Source: Corbicula japonica (Eukaryota; Mollusca; Bivalvia; Venerida; Cyrenidae). From it: 64,000 nucleotides of DNA. The notes below the pieces were generated by a model that was not told the origin of the DNA, ran no database searches, and worked only from the letters and a program-made list of their open reading frames with translations. Below, piece by piece: positions 24,225-35,888 of the stretch (its first letter is position 1; every line of letters begins with the position of its first letter). The position numbers and the translations under genes are program-made. Location: contig JAZAYU010000227.1 in assembly GCA_038501625.1 (NCBI GenBank), forward strand, positions 124,001-188,000, read 5' to 3'.

Positions 24225-27200
24225 TGTTAGCCCGCCGAGTTCACACTGCTAGCAAATGCATCATAACGTTTGAGTGTTAAAATAATTAAGTATGGAATTT
24301 AGACCGCTAGACTGCTAGCACGCTGAATTTGTACTGCTGGCCCGCTACACTGTTAGCTCGCCGAGCTTACACTGCTAGGAAATGTTTCATAACGTTTTCA
24401 TGTTGATTCCATGAAGTGTTACAGTTTCGCCCGCTGAACCGCCAGCCCGCCCAGTTCACACCGCTAGCCCGCTACACTGTTAGCCCGCCCACTTCACACT
24501 GCTAGGAAATGTTTAATAACGTTTTTATGTTGATTCAATGAAGTGTTAAAGTTTAGCCCGCTGGCCCGCCAACCCGCTCAGTTCACACTGCTAGCCCGCT
24601 ACACTGTTAGCCCGCCCACTTCACACTGCTGGGAAATGTTTCATAACGTTTTCATGTTGATTCAATGAAGTGTTTAAGTTTAGCCCGCTGGCCCGCCAGC
24701 CCGCCCAGTTCACTCTGCTAGCCCGCTACACTGTTAGCCCGCCCACTTCACACTGCTGGGAAATGTTTCATAACGTTTTCATGTTGATTCAATGAAGTGT
24801 TTAAGTTTAGCCCGCTGGCCCGCCAGCCCGCCCAGTTCACTCTGCTAGCCCGCTACACTGTTAGCCCGCCCACTTCACACTGCTGGGAAATGTTTCATAA
24901 CGTTTTCATGTTGATTCAATGAAGTGTTTAAGTTTAGCCCGCTGGCCCGCCAGCCCGCCCAGTTCACTCTGCTAGCCCGCTACACTGTTAGCCCGCCCAC
25001 TTCACACTGCTGGGAAATGTTTCATAACGTTTTCATGTTGATTCAATGAAGTGTTTAAGTTTAGCCCGCTGGCCCGCCAGCCCGCCCAGTTCACTCTGCT
25101 AGCCCGCTACACTGTTAGCCCGCCCACTTCACACTGCTGGGAAATGTTTCATAACGTTTTCATGTTGATTCAATGAAGTGTTTAAGTTTAGCCCGCTGGC
25201 CCGCCAGCCCGCCCAGTTCACTCTGCTAGCCCGCTACACTGTTAGCCCGCCCACTTCACACTGCTGGGAAATGTTTCATAACGTTTTCATGTTGATTCAA
25301 TGAAGTGTTTAAGTTTAGCCCGCTGGCCCGCCAGCCCGCCCAGTTCACTCTGCTAGCCCGCTACACTGTTAGCCCGCCCACTTCACACTGCTGGGAAATG
25401 TTTCATAACGTTTTCATGTTGATTCAATGAAGTGTTTAAGTTTAGCCCGCTGGCCCGCCAGCCCGCCCAGTTCACTCTGCTAGCCCGCTACACTGTTAGC
25501 CCGCTCACTTCACACTGCTGGGAAATGTTTCATAACGTTTTCATGTTGATTCAATGAAGTGTTTAAGTTTAGCCCGCTGGCCCGCCAGCCCGCCCAGTTC
25601 ACTCCGCTAGCCCGCTACACTGTTAGCCCGCCCACTTCACACTGCTGGGAAATGTTTCATAACGTTTTCATGTTGATTTAATGAAGTGTTTAAGTTTAGC
25701 CCGCTGGCCCGCCAGCCCGCCCAGTTCACTCTGCTAGCCCGCTACACTGTTAGCCCGCCCACTTCACACTGCTGGGAAATGTTTCATAACGTTTCCATGT
25801 TGATTCAATGAAGTGTTTAAGTTTAGCCCGCTGGCCCGCCAGCCCGCCCAGTTCACTCTGCTAGCCCGCTACACTGTTAGCCCGCCCACTTCACACTGCT
25901 GGGAAATGTTTCATAACGTTTTCATGTTGATTCAATGAAGTGTTTAAGTTTAGCCCGCTGGCCCGCCAGCCCGCCCAGTTCACTCTGCTAGCCCGCTACA
26001 CTGTTAGCCCGCTCACTTCACACTGCTGGGAAATGTTTCATAACGTTTTCATGTTGATTCAATGAAGTGTTTAAGTTTAGCCCGCTGGCCCGCCAGCCCG
26101 CCCAGTTCACTCCGCTAGCCCGCTACACTGTTAGCCCGCCCACTTCACACTGCTGGGAAATGTTTCATAACGTTTCCATGTTGATTCAATGAAGTGTTTA
26201 AGTTTAGCCCGCTGGCCCGCCAGCCCGCCCAGTTCACTCTGCTAGCCCGCTACACTGTTAGCCCGCTCACTTCACACTGCTGGGAAATGTTTCATAACGT
26301 TTTCATGTTGATTCAATGAAGTGTTTAAGTTTAGCCCGCTGGTCCGCCAGCCCGCCCAGTTCACTCCGCTAGCCCGCTACACTGTTAGCCCGCCCACTTC
26401 ACACTGCTGGGAAATGTTTCATAACGTTTTCATGTTGATTTAATGAAGTGTTTAAGTTTAGCCCGCTGGCCCGCCAGCCCGCCCAGTTCACTCTGCTAGC
26501 CCGCTACACTGTTAGCCCGCCCACTTCACACTGCTGGGAAATGTTTCATAACGTTTTCATGTTGATTCAATGAAGTGTTTAAGTTTAGCCCGCTGGTCCG
26601 CCAGCCCGCCCAGTTCACTCTGCTAGCCCGCTACACTGTTAGCCCGCCCACTTCACACTGCTGGGAAATGTTTCATAACGTTTTCATGTTGATTTAATGA
26701 AGTGTTTAAGTTTAGCCCGCTGGCCCGCCAGCCCGCCCAGTTCACTCTGCTAGCCCGCTACACTGTTAGCCCGCCCACTTCACACTGCTGGGAAATGTTT
26801 CATAACGTTTCCATGTTGATTCAATGAAGTGTTTAAGTTTAGCCCGCTGGCCCGCCAGCCCGCCCAGTTCACTCTGCTAGCCCGCTACACTGTTAGCCCG
26901 CCCACTTCACACTGCTGGGAAATGTTTCATAACGTTTTCATGTTGATTCAATGAAGTGTTTAAGTTTAGCCCGCTGGTCCGCCAGCCCGCCCAGTTCACT
27001 CCGCTAGCCCGCTACACTGTTAGCCCGCCCACTTCACACTGCTGGGAAATGTTTCATAACGTTTTCATGTTGATTTAATGAAGTGTTTAAGTTTAGCCCG
27101 CTGGCCCGCCAGCCCGCCCAGTTCACTCTGCTAGCCCGCTGCACTGTTAGCCCGCCCACTTCACACTGCTGGGAAATGTTTCATAACGTTTCCATGTTGA

Positions 27201-30200
27201 TTCAATGAAGTGTTTAAGTTTAGCCCGCTGGCCCGCCAGCCCGCCCAGTTCACTCTGCTAGCCCGCTACACTGTTAGCCCGCTCACTTCACACTGCTGGG
27301 AAATGTTTCATAACGTTTTCATGTTGATTTAATGAAGTGTTTAAGTTTAGCCCGCTGGCCCGCCAGCCCGCCCAGTTCACTCTGCTAGCCCGCTGCACTG
27401 TTAGCCCGCCCACTTCACACTGCTGGGAAATGTTTCATAACGTTTCCATGTTGATTTAATGAAGTGTTTAAGTTTAGCCCGCTGGCCCGCCAGCCCGCCC
27501 AGTTCACTCTGCTAGCCCGCTACACTGTTAGCCCGCTCACTTCACACTGCTGGGAAATGTTTCATAACGTTTCCATGTTGATTCAATGAAGTGTTTAAGT
27601 TTAGCCCGCTGGCCCGCCAGCCCGCCCAGTTCACTCTGCTAGCCCGCTACACTGTTAGCCCGCTCACTTCACACTGCTGGGAAATGTTTCATAACGTTTT
27701 CATGTTGATTCAATGAAGTGTTTAAGTTTAGCCCGCTGGTCCGCCAGCCCGCCCAGTTCACTCCGCTAGCCCGCTACACTGTTAGCCCGCCCACTTCACA
27801 CTGCTGGGAAATGTTTCATAACGTTTCCATGTTGATTCAATGAAGTGTTTAAGTTTAGCCCGCTGGCCCGCCAGCCCGCCCAGTTCACTCTGCTAGCCCG
27901 CTACACTGTTAGCCCGCTCACTTCACACTGCTGGGAAATGTTTCATAACGTTTTCATGTTGATTCAATGAAGTGTTTAAGTTTAGCCCGCTGGTCCGCCA
28001 GCCCGCCCAGTTCACTCCGCTAGCCCGCTACACTGTTAGCCCGCCCACTTCACACTGCTGGGAAATGTTTCATAACGTTTTCATGTTGATTTAATGAAGT
28101 GTTTAGGTTTAGCCCGCTGGCCCGCCAGCCCGCCCAGTTCACTCTGCTAGCCCGCTACACTGTTAGCCCGCCCACTTCACACTGCTGGGAAATGTTTCAT
28201 AACGTTTTCATGTTGATTCAATGAAGTGTTTAAGTTTAGCCCGCTGGTCCGCCAGCCCGCCCAGTTCACTCCGCTAGCCCGCTACACTGTTAGCCCGCCC
28301 ACTTCACATTGCTGGGAAATGTTTCATAACGTTTTCATGTTGATTTAATGAAGTGTTTAAGTTTAGCCCGCTGGCCCGCCAGCCCGCCCAGTTCACTCTG
28401 CTAGCCCGCTGCACTGTTAGCCCGCCCACTTCACACTGCTGGGAAATGTTTCATAACGTTTCCATGTTGATTCAATGAAGTGTTTAAGTTTAGCCCGCTG
28501 GCCCGCCAGCCCGCCCAGTTCACTCTGCTAGCCCGCTACACTGTTAGCCCGCTCACTTCACACTGCTGGGAAATGTTTCATAACGTTTTCATGTTGATTC
28601 AATGAAGTGTTTAAGTTTAGCCCGCTGGTCCGCCAGCCCGCCCAGTTCACTCCGCTAGCCCGCTACACTGTTAGCCCGCCCACTTCACACTGCTGGGAAA
28701 TGTTTCATAACGTTTTCATGTTGATTTAATGAAGTGTTTAAGTTTAGCCCGCTGGCCCGCCAGCCCGCCCAGTTCACTCTGCTAGCCCGCTGCACTGTTA
28801 GCCCGCCCACTTCACACTGCTGGGAAATGTTTCATAACGTTTCCATGTTGATTCAATGAAGTGTTTAAGTTTAGCCCGCTGGCCCGCCAGCCCGCCCAGT
28901 TCACTCTGCTAGCCCGCTACACTGTTAGCCCGCTCACTTCACACTGCTGGGAAATGTTTCATAACGTTTTCATGTTGATTTAATGAAGTGTTTAAGTTTA
29001 GCCCGCTGGCCCGCCAGCCCGCCCAGTTCACTCTGCTAGCCCGCTGCACTGTTAGCCCGCCCACTTCACACTGCTGGGAAATGTTTCATAACGTTTCCAT
29101 GTTGATTCAATGAAGTGTTTAAGTTTAGCCCGCTGGCCCGCCAGCCCGCCCAGTTCACTCTGCTAGCCCGCTACACTGTTAGCCCGCTCACTTCACACTG
29201 CTGGGAAATGTTTCATAACGTTTCCATGTTGATTCAATGAAGTGTTTAAGTTTAGCCCGCTGGCCCGCCAGCCCGCCCAGTTCACTCTGCTAGCCCGCTA
29301 CACTGTTAGCCCGCTCACTTCACACTGCTGGGAAATGTTTCATAACGTTTTCATGTTGATTCAATGAAGTGTTTAAGTTTAGCCCGCTGGTCCGCCAGCC
29401 CGCCCAGTTCACTCCGCTAGCCCGCTACACTGTTAGCCCGCCCACTTCACACTGCTGGGAAATGTTTCATAACGTTTCCATGTTGATTCAATGAAGTGTT
29501 TAAGTTTAGCCCGCTGGCCCGCCAGCCCGCCCAGTTCACTCTGCTAGCCCGCTACACTGTTAGCCCGCTCACTTCACACTGCTGGGAAATGTTTCATAAC
29601 GTTTTCATGTTGATTCAATGAAGTGTTTAAGTTTAGCCCGCTGGTCCGCCAGCCCGCCCAGTTCACTCCGCTAGCCCGCTACACTGTTAGCCCGCCCACT
29701 TCACACTGCTGGGAAATGTTTCATAACGTTTTCATGTTGATTTAATGAAGTGTTTAGGTTTAGCCCGCTGGCCCGCCAGCCCGCCCAGTTCACTCTGCTA
29801 GCCCGCTACACTGTTAGCCCGCCCACTTCACACTGCTGGGAAATGTTTCATAACGTTTTCATGTTGATTCAATGAAGTGTTTAAGTTTAGCCCGCTGGTC
29901 CGCCAGCCCGCCCAGTTCACTCCGCTAGCCCGCTACACTGTTAGCCCGCCCACTTCACATTGCTGGGAAATGTTTCATAACGTTTTCATGTTGATTTAAT
30001 GAAGTGTTTAAGTTTAGCCCGCTGGCCCGCCAGCCCGCCCAGTTCACTCTGCTAGCCCGCTGCACTGTTAGCCCGCCCACTTCACACTGCTGGGAAATGT
30101 TTCATAACGTTTCCATGTTGATTCAATGAAGTGTTTAAGTTTAGCCCGCTGGCCCGCCAGCCCGCCCAGTTCACTCTGCTAGCCCGCTACACTGTTAGCC

Positions 30201-30237
30201 CGCTCACTTCACACTGCTGGGAAATGTTTCATAACGT
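24225..30237 (-). repeat. 127-bp satellite, inverted block with 13-monomer higher-order repeat
   Basis: The inverse complement of the satellite at 1-10575. From 24621 the step is exactly 127 bases. Units before about 24600 are diverged and shortened, those at about 24690-25450 are near-identical single-type copies, and from about 25500 the same variant types appear as in the left block. The rare marks TTTAGGTTT (28104 and 29755) and CACATTGCTGG (28306 and 29957) recur 1,651 bases apart, which is 13 monomers. Read in monomer direction, the run b-d-e-f and the triplet b-c-b are shared with the left block. About 47 monomers in all. Confidence 0.96.
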
Positions 30238-30692
30238 GCCCACTTCACACTGCTGGGAAATGTTTCATAACGTTTCCATGTTGATTCAATGAAGTGTTTA
30301 AGTTTAGCCCGCTGGCCCGCCAGCCCGCCCAGTTCACTCTGCTAGCCCGCTACACTGTTAGCCCGCTCACTTCACACTGCTGGGAAATGTTTCATAACGT
30401 TCACTCTGCTAGCCCGCTGCACTGTTAGCCCGCCCACTTCACACTGCTGGGAAATGTTTCATAACGTTTCCATGTTGATTCAATGAAGTGTTTAAGTTTA
30501 GCCCGCTGGTCCGCCAGCCCGCCCAGTTCACTCCGCTAGCCCGCTACACTGTTAGCCCGCCCACTTCACACTGTTAGCCCGTTAGCCTGCTAGCCCGCTC
30601 AGTTCACACTGTTAGCCCGCTAGACTGCTAGCCCGCCCAGTTCACACTGCCAGCCCGCCACACCGCTAGCCCGTTACCCCGCGTACTTCACG
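30238..30692 (-). repeat. Rearranged outer edge of the inverted satellite block
   Basis: The register breaks at 30237/30238 (CATAACGT joined to GCCCACTTCAC) and again near 30400 (CATAACGT joined to TCACTCTGC). Both joins leave the monomer at the same place. From about 30575 only the G+C module remains, as irregular GCCCGCTAG and TTCACACTG repeats ending near GCGTACTTCACGG. The second join has GTT microhomology. Confidence 0.88.
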
Positions 30693-31709
30693 GACATAAC
30701 AAAACTATTTAAGATACTATTTACAAACTACATAAATTACAAAAAAACAAAATAAACAATCGTGCTAAACGACTTTCAATGATTTGATGAATAACAAACC
30801 GATATTTATAAGGCCGTCATACTGTGATCTTGATATTCAACACAACATAACGTTTCATTCATTGTAGTATAAAAACAGATCAGAAACTAAGGGTTGCCCA
30901 ATAAGTACTAATAGGGATGCATAATTTAGTTGTTTCTTTTTTTAAATAAATGTACCAAACATAAATGTTCTAACATAAATATTATTCAGTAAAATGAGAG
31001 AGACTCAATCAAGTCTTGACAGGTCCATAAAGTATATTTGTCATAAGAATCAATGTAAAAAGCTTTGTACTAAGGTTTTATTCTCTTTAGCAAACGTATT
31101 CAAAAGATGGTGAGCCTTTCCCTTATCGAATTACGAAGAAATGAAAGCTACAACGTAGATAAATCTGATTTGTAGATTTCTTTCAATACAATGAGGAAAA
31201 CATTTTAAAACAAACACGTTATATGAAAGTTATGTCTTACAGCTGATACCAGTTTCAGTACAAAGACAAAATATGCACCCATTATTTTAAAAAATATTTC
31301 AGTACACATATTTTTGTTTAACATAAAAAATATTGAAGGCGACCAAATATTTATTCACTAATCATTCATTCAATCTCCCAAATATTTATGTTTAAAAATA
31401 TGTGTTTATCAGAATAAAATGTTTCCCAATAGTTTAAACAATATTCCTTTAAAAGATCTTCATAAATTTGTATCTAAAGGAAGTTGCGTTTTTGTTACAA
31501 AATAATTTCATAGGATGACTTTAATACCACGCGGCAATCAATAAAGGAAGCAGGTAGACTACATGTACCAGTTTTGAAATTTTAAAAACCCGTTCAATTA
31601 TGAAGAGACATTTTTGTCATCTATTTACGTGATCAGGAAATAACAAGGTCAAACACACTAACCCATTTCTCATATTATTAAAATTGCGAAACAAATAGAC
31701 CTCACATAT
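30693..31709. other. A+T-rich intergenic region
   Basis: No gene or RNA. Its right part may be an older flank of the element relative that follows, but alignment by eye is uncertain. Confidence 0.45.
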
Positions 31710-32300
31710 TGTTGCCAGTAACATATTACTCGTGTAGGAGTTTAAATTGATGGTTTGTGTTGCTATTTTTCATTACTATTCTTACTTTTCTTAACGTACT
31801 AGGTAAACTAAAGACACATTTGTAACACATATTTGGGCTATGTTTTATTGAACTGCATTTTGAGAGAGAATTTTTTTATACATTTTTTATGTTTATTGAT
31901 GCCAGTGCAATGACGATACCTTAATGGGTTTAAGGCATGGTATAACGTAGTCTCAACAATTCGACTGCAAGCACAGACCCATTATCATACTGACTTCTTA
32001 CAGACGTCTGTCCTTAACGTCTCAAACAGTTACGATCAAAACTGTGGTGGAAATCGCACTGCTTTAAATTCCCATGTTTTCACTGCCATTTGAAAAATTT
32101 TCAGCACTGCTATGTTCATTTGATGTTTTAAAACATAAATAGTCTCTAAAGTATGAAATAAAAAAAAATATTCCACAAATAACACTTTTTAACTTACTAT
32201 TGTTGTTGATTTAAATGTGTTAACAAATGAAAGCGTCCCTTTTATAAAATCGATAATCTACAGTCAGGTAGACTTTTAGCGGTGTAACATAAAAACTGTT
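31710..32300 (+). mobile_element. Diverged relative of the 2,046-bp TTAA element
   Basis: Shares, in order, TTTAAATTGATG, TATTGCT-like, a TTACTxTTCT motif then ACTTTTCTTxACGTA, GAACTGCATTTT, GAGAGA, and GCAATGAC with the segment 20391-20680. Further on there are weaker matches (TGGAAATCGC; GTCAGGTAGACTTTT against GTCGGTCAGACTTTT). Ends and target duplication are not recognisable, so this is an old fragment. Confidence 0.6.
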
Positions 32301-32739
32301 GGTATGTGTGGAGGTTTATAAGTTTTTTTTCATAATGAACGAACAAGTTTCGAAAAAAAATAATCACATATATTGATTCTAATTGGAATTAGCTTTTCAG
32401 GTATGTAATTTTTTTAAGATATATAAGGTTTAAAAAACTACTTGAAGATGTCAAAAGTTGCCACAAGATTCTTGTCCTGGCATATAGACATAGAAGGAAA
32501 TTTTTCCGCATTGATTTGAATAGTAACTGGGTTGTGCGCGAAGGGCGACAATCGTATATATAGAAAAGTCTTTGTTGCGCCCAAATAGTTGGGCTAGGTA
32601 TTACGAGCACGAATGTTTTGAACTAATAAACACAGTTTAACAAGTTTTTGTTATATCCTTTGTTTCCATAAGCTTACACTTACATTGAGAATATGACTTT
32701 TCTGATTGAAACCCTTTACTTTCGCCACAATATATTTTA
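32301..32739. other. Unassigned A+T-rich spacer
   Basis: A 73-codon minus frame at 32389-32610 has no recognisable domain. No gene seen. Confidence 0.45.
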
Positions 32740-32862
32740 TACGAGGGTTGATAAAAAATAAACCGCATTATTTAAATAGCAAGTAGAATATTTAATCAGG
32801 ATAAATAAAAATACATATAACAGTTTGCGGAATTAATTCGCTACAGTATACAGAAAACTGTT

Positions 32863-33794
32863 TTAAAAAACATGTACAAACAATGGAAATAGTGACATTT
32901 GCGTGAGCATATGTCTAGTGTCACGGCGCACGGTAAGACGACACTGGTGACGTCGTTGACGTGGCGCGTTATTACAGCGTCTCGACTGTGACCGGGTTTC
33001 TGGGTCATAGAACCATAGCAAGGTTTCGTCCGCCGTTAAAATGCGACTGAGTAAGTCGTCCCCTTCTCTGTTAACTCTACGAAGAAAGGCGGGTGAATCT
33101 TGCACGCGACGGATCATCTCAGTGTCTATCAAGAGGCGCGGGACCAAGCGCGCATGCACCTGCTGTTAGTGAATGTAATCAGTATAGTTAAAATGTGCAT
33201 TTCCGTTTAAGAAACATATAAAATAAATAACATTAAGATAAGAAATAAGAATTTAACATTTATTAAATTTTTAAACCTTGTATCTTTTTCCATTATGAAA
33301 GTGAATATTTTGCAAGGTTTTGAACGCAGATCGTCGATATCTAAGTTTCAATTATTCAAGACATCGAGTAATTGAAAAAATTGTATTAATAAAAAGGTGT
33401 ATTAATAAAAAAATAATTATTTATTACCGTTCTCGTTTTTAAATCCCTTGTAAGAATAGTCTGCATGGTCCCTTTGCTTACATCGAATTTTGCCATTAAC
33501 GCCCTAACCGTTAAACGCCTGTCGTTTTCCAACGCATTCGCCGCTAACGTCACTAACGTCGTTGTTACTTTCTTCTTTATTCTTCTTCCTTCTTTGTCGG
33601 TGATGCTTGTGTTTCCTTTTTTAAAATATTTGTGCCAATCGAAAACCACTGTTCGGCTTACTGCATGCTTCCCATGCGTAGTTGCACTTTTTAAAAAATG
33701 TTTTAGATGGGAGTGTGTTTTGCTGCTGGCAAAATTTAATTATTATTCGTAATTTAAGTTTTTCCGTTGACTCCAATTGTAACGAAATTTGCAT
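32863..33794 (-). pseudogene. Mariner transposase pseudogene (two exons, frameshift, C-terminus missing)
   Basis: Transposases of this family bind the terminal repeats through N-terminal helix-turn-helix motifs and cut at TA with a DDD/E RNase-H-like core. A likely ATG is at 33794, followed by IKFCQQQNTLPSKT. A frameshift in the A-run at 33693-33698 moves the frame to AVSRTVVFDWHKYFKKG, then the helix-turn-helix segment RRLTVRALMAKFDVSKGT and ILTRDLKTRT. After a 268-bp interruption, VHARLVPRLL continues the family sequence, with EGDDLLSRILTADETLLWFY and DPET carrying the first catalytic aspartate (codon 33028-33030). The frame then loses similarity and stops at 32863. Family proteins are about 340 residues; about 220 remain, without the second and third catalytic acids. 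It cannot be active. Confidence 0.9.
33160..33427 (-). other. Apparent GT-AG intron in the mariner transposase
   Basis: On the minus strand, coding sequence stops at ACG|GTAATAAATAA and resumes at CTAACAGCAG|GTGCATGCG. Removal of the 268 bases joins KTRT to VHARLVPRLL in phase 0, restoring spacing seen in mariner proteins (MRKVSARWVPRLL-type). The interval is A+T-rich, with stops, and CACTAAC close to the acceptor resembles a branch site. Mariner genes normally lack introns, so an unrelated insertion at this point is the main alternative. Confidence 0.6.
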
Positions 33795-34160
33795 TCAACG
33801 TACAATAAAAATCCGATTGCTACCGTAATCGTTTATGCAATTACTTCATATTTTGCGATAACGTCATAAAATAACGGCACGACGTTTTCGTGAATTTTTA
33901 CGTACAAAACATTATTGGAAACAACAAAACACAACTTTAAACATCGGACTTAACAATAAAATGATGCCGTGTCGGCCGTGTCGGCGTTACCATGGTTTTT
34001 ATTCATGATTATGAATAGAAGTATGTGTTTTTTAAATAAAAAGTTGTATCAACTGTTTGCATTTAAATTGCGATTTCTACTGGTGTAAAGAATTTATCGT
34101 TTGAACGAAAACTTTTTATTTGAGAGCAGAAATCCGGTTTATTTTTTATCAACCCTCGTA

Positions 34161-35763
34161 CATTATACCGATTTTGGAATCATACATGTATTTGAACGCA
34201 TTTTATAAATCAACAGATGTAATTTAATGAATGCATGATCCCCAGAGTATAACGTGTTATACTTATAAAATATAATGTTCGCATTTTTGATATGTGAAAC
34301 CGCCGCAACCTTTTAGAACTTTTGGCTGGCGATCAATCTTTACATTCAAGGACGAGACATTTGATTAATGGCTGTGACTTTTAATTAACATTACGGTCAA
34401 TATTCACGCTATCCTAGCTATCATAAATAACAGTGAGGAAGCACCTGTCTGCAAAGCATGCCAACTAGTCTATATACAACATATTACGTAAAAATCCAAC
34501 TTTGTAAGAAGTTTGCAAAAAATCGACTTTGTAAGATATTGCTTTTTCACTGCGGGTCAGAACCAATTTCGATTGTCGCTTTTGATTAAGATTAAATCTT
34601 GTAAATCAAAACATAGATTTGTCTGGAAAACAGCTGAGTGAATTGTTATTTACGTTTATGCCGTTTGGATGGAGGAGAGTAATTGACCATTTATCTTGAA
34701 TTATGTCGAAACATGAACTTTTTTCGGATTTTGTATATGCCTTAAATTGTCACAGTGCATTCCGCAGTCAGAACTAGAGCGATGGGTAAATATCTAAAGG
34801 TAATGCAATCGCCCAAAATGCTTGTGAATTCAATGCACAATATTAAAACTTCTGTGTATTTTATCATCGATTAGTAGATAGTTTCATGTAAAACACTCTT
34901 CTAGATCTATATACATCGATCCTTTAAGGGTTTTACATATGTTTAGAATGAAGTCACATGACATACAACTGCTGAATGTAAATGAATATTACAATATACA
35001 CTTCTGGAATATTCATGTATTATTGAAAATATATTAAGAACTCATTCTCGGAATAGCTTGATCTCAAAAATAAAAGGGTTTCCTCTAATGTTTTTTTTGC
35101 AAAAAATGTATTCATGATAACGTTTTGTTCCAAAATTTTCATAATTATATATCTTGTAGTCGGAATTGGATGAGGTTTTATAAATTTGATATATATCTGA
35201 ATGTGACAATAAAAAACAATAAAAACATGTGTTTGTCGGCACATTGAACCACTATAACCACCATTGAAAAGTGGAAATAATAGAAAAGCTTTGAAATGAT
35301 ATGTATTGATTTATATTTATCTGTTTAAATCAATCTGATCAATCAAAAATACAAAAGATTAATTTAGTGTATTATCTGTTTACCGTACGATTGACCTATG
35401 ATTTCCCCCTCGGGTACATGGTACTGTTATCGATTGTTATACTAATTACAATCATAGTAAAGGTCGCGGTAATGCAAATACTTAAAACTCTTAACTTCTG
35501 CTGAAACTCTAAAGCAGTATCAAGAACACATTCAAAATTCATCAACTACATAATTCAGTAATACGATGTGAGTTAACTGTGACATTATTATATGGTGGAA
35601 TATTTATAAGACATCAAAATGAGACAGTTGACAGCAAATGGTAAGTCATTTCCTATTAAAATTGAAGTAGTCTATTAACCGTCAATGAAACTCCCCAAAA
35701 CATGTGCACGTTTGCTGCCATAGAATGTAACTGACTCACGCATGGTTATACTTGAAGCTGGCT
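34161..35763. other. A+T-rich intergenic region
   Basis: Short frames at 35020-35244 (two overlapping minus-strand readings) have no motif. No repeat or RNA recognised. Confidence 0.45.
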
Positions 35764-35888
35764 AACTGTATCGGTTATTGTTCATTTGGAGGCTTGTATG
35801 AAAATTAAACGGTCAGGCCCAGCGCAGTTGGGCGACCGTTTAATTTTTCATACAAGCCTCTAAATAAACTATAACGTATATAATGGTT
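35764..35888. repeat. Long foldback hairpin of about 125 bp
   Basis: GAGGCTTGTATGAAAATTAA continuing ACGGTC on the left (35789-35814) faces GACCGTTTAATTTTTCATAC continuing AAGCCTC on the right, with one extra base and a loop around AGCGCAGT. Weaker pairing extends outward through GTTCATTTG/TAAATAAAC and TATCGGTTAT/ATAACGTATA, to about 60 bases per arm. It could be a small foldback transposable element; a long precursor-like RNA hairpin is possible but unsupported. Confidence 0.75.

Larger units (their letters stand above)
32742..34158 (-). mobile_element. Mariner-type DNA transposon, 1,417 bp, defective
   Basis: The left end CGAGGGTTGATAAAAAATAA, continuing with ACCG, is repeated exactly in inverse at the right end, a 24-bp perfect terminal inverted repeat. 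TA dinucleotides at 32740-32741 and 34159-34160 flank it, as expected for Tc1/mariner target duplication. Inside, the minus strand carries a broken transposase with mariner N-terminal and catalytic-core motifs. Intact, identical inverted repeats with a decayed gene suggest either fairly recent movement in trans or chance preservation. It lacks the C-terminal half of the transposase, so it is non-autonomous. Confidence 0.93.
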
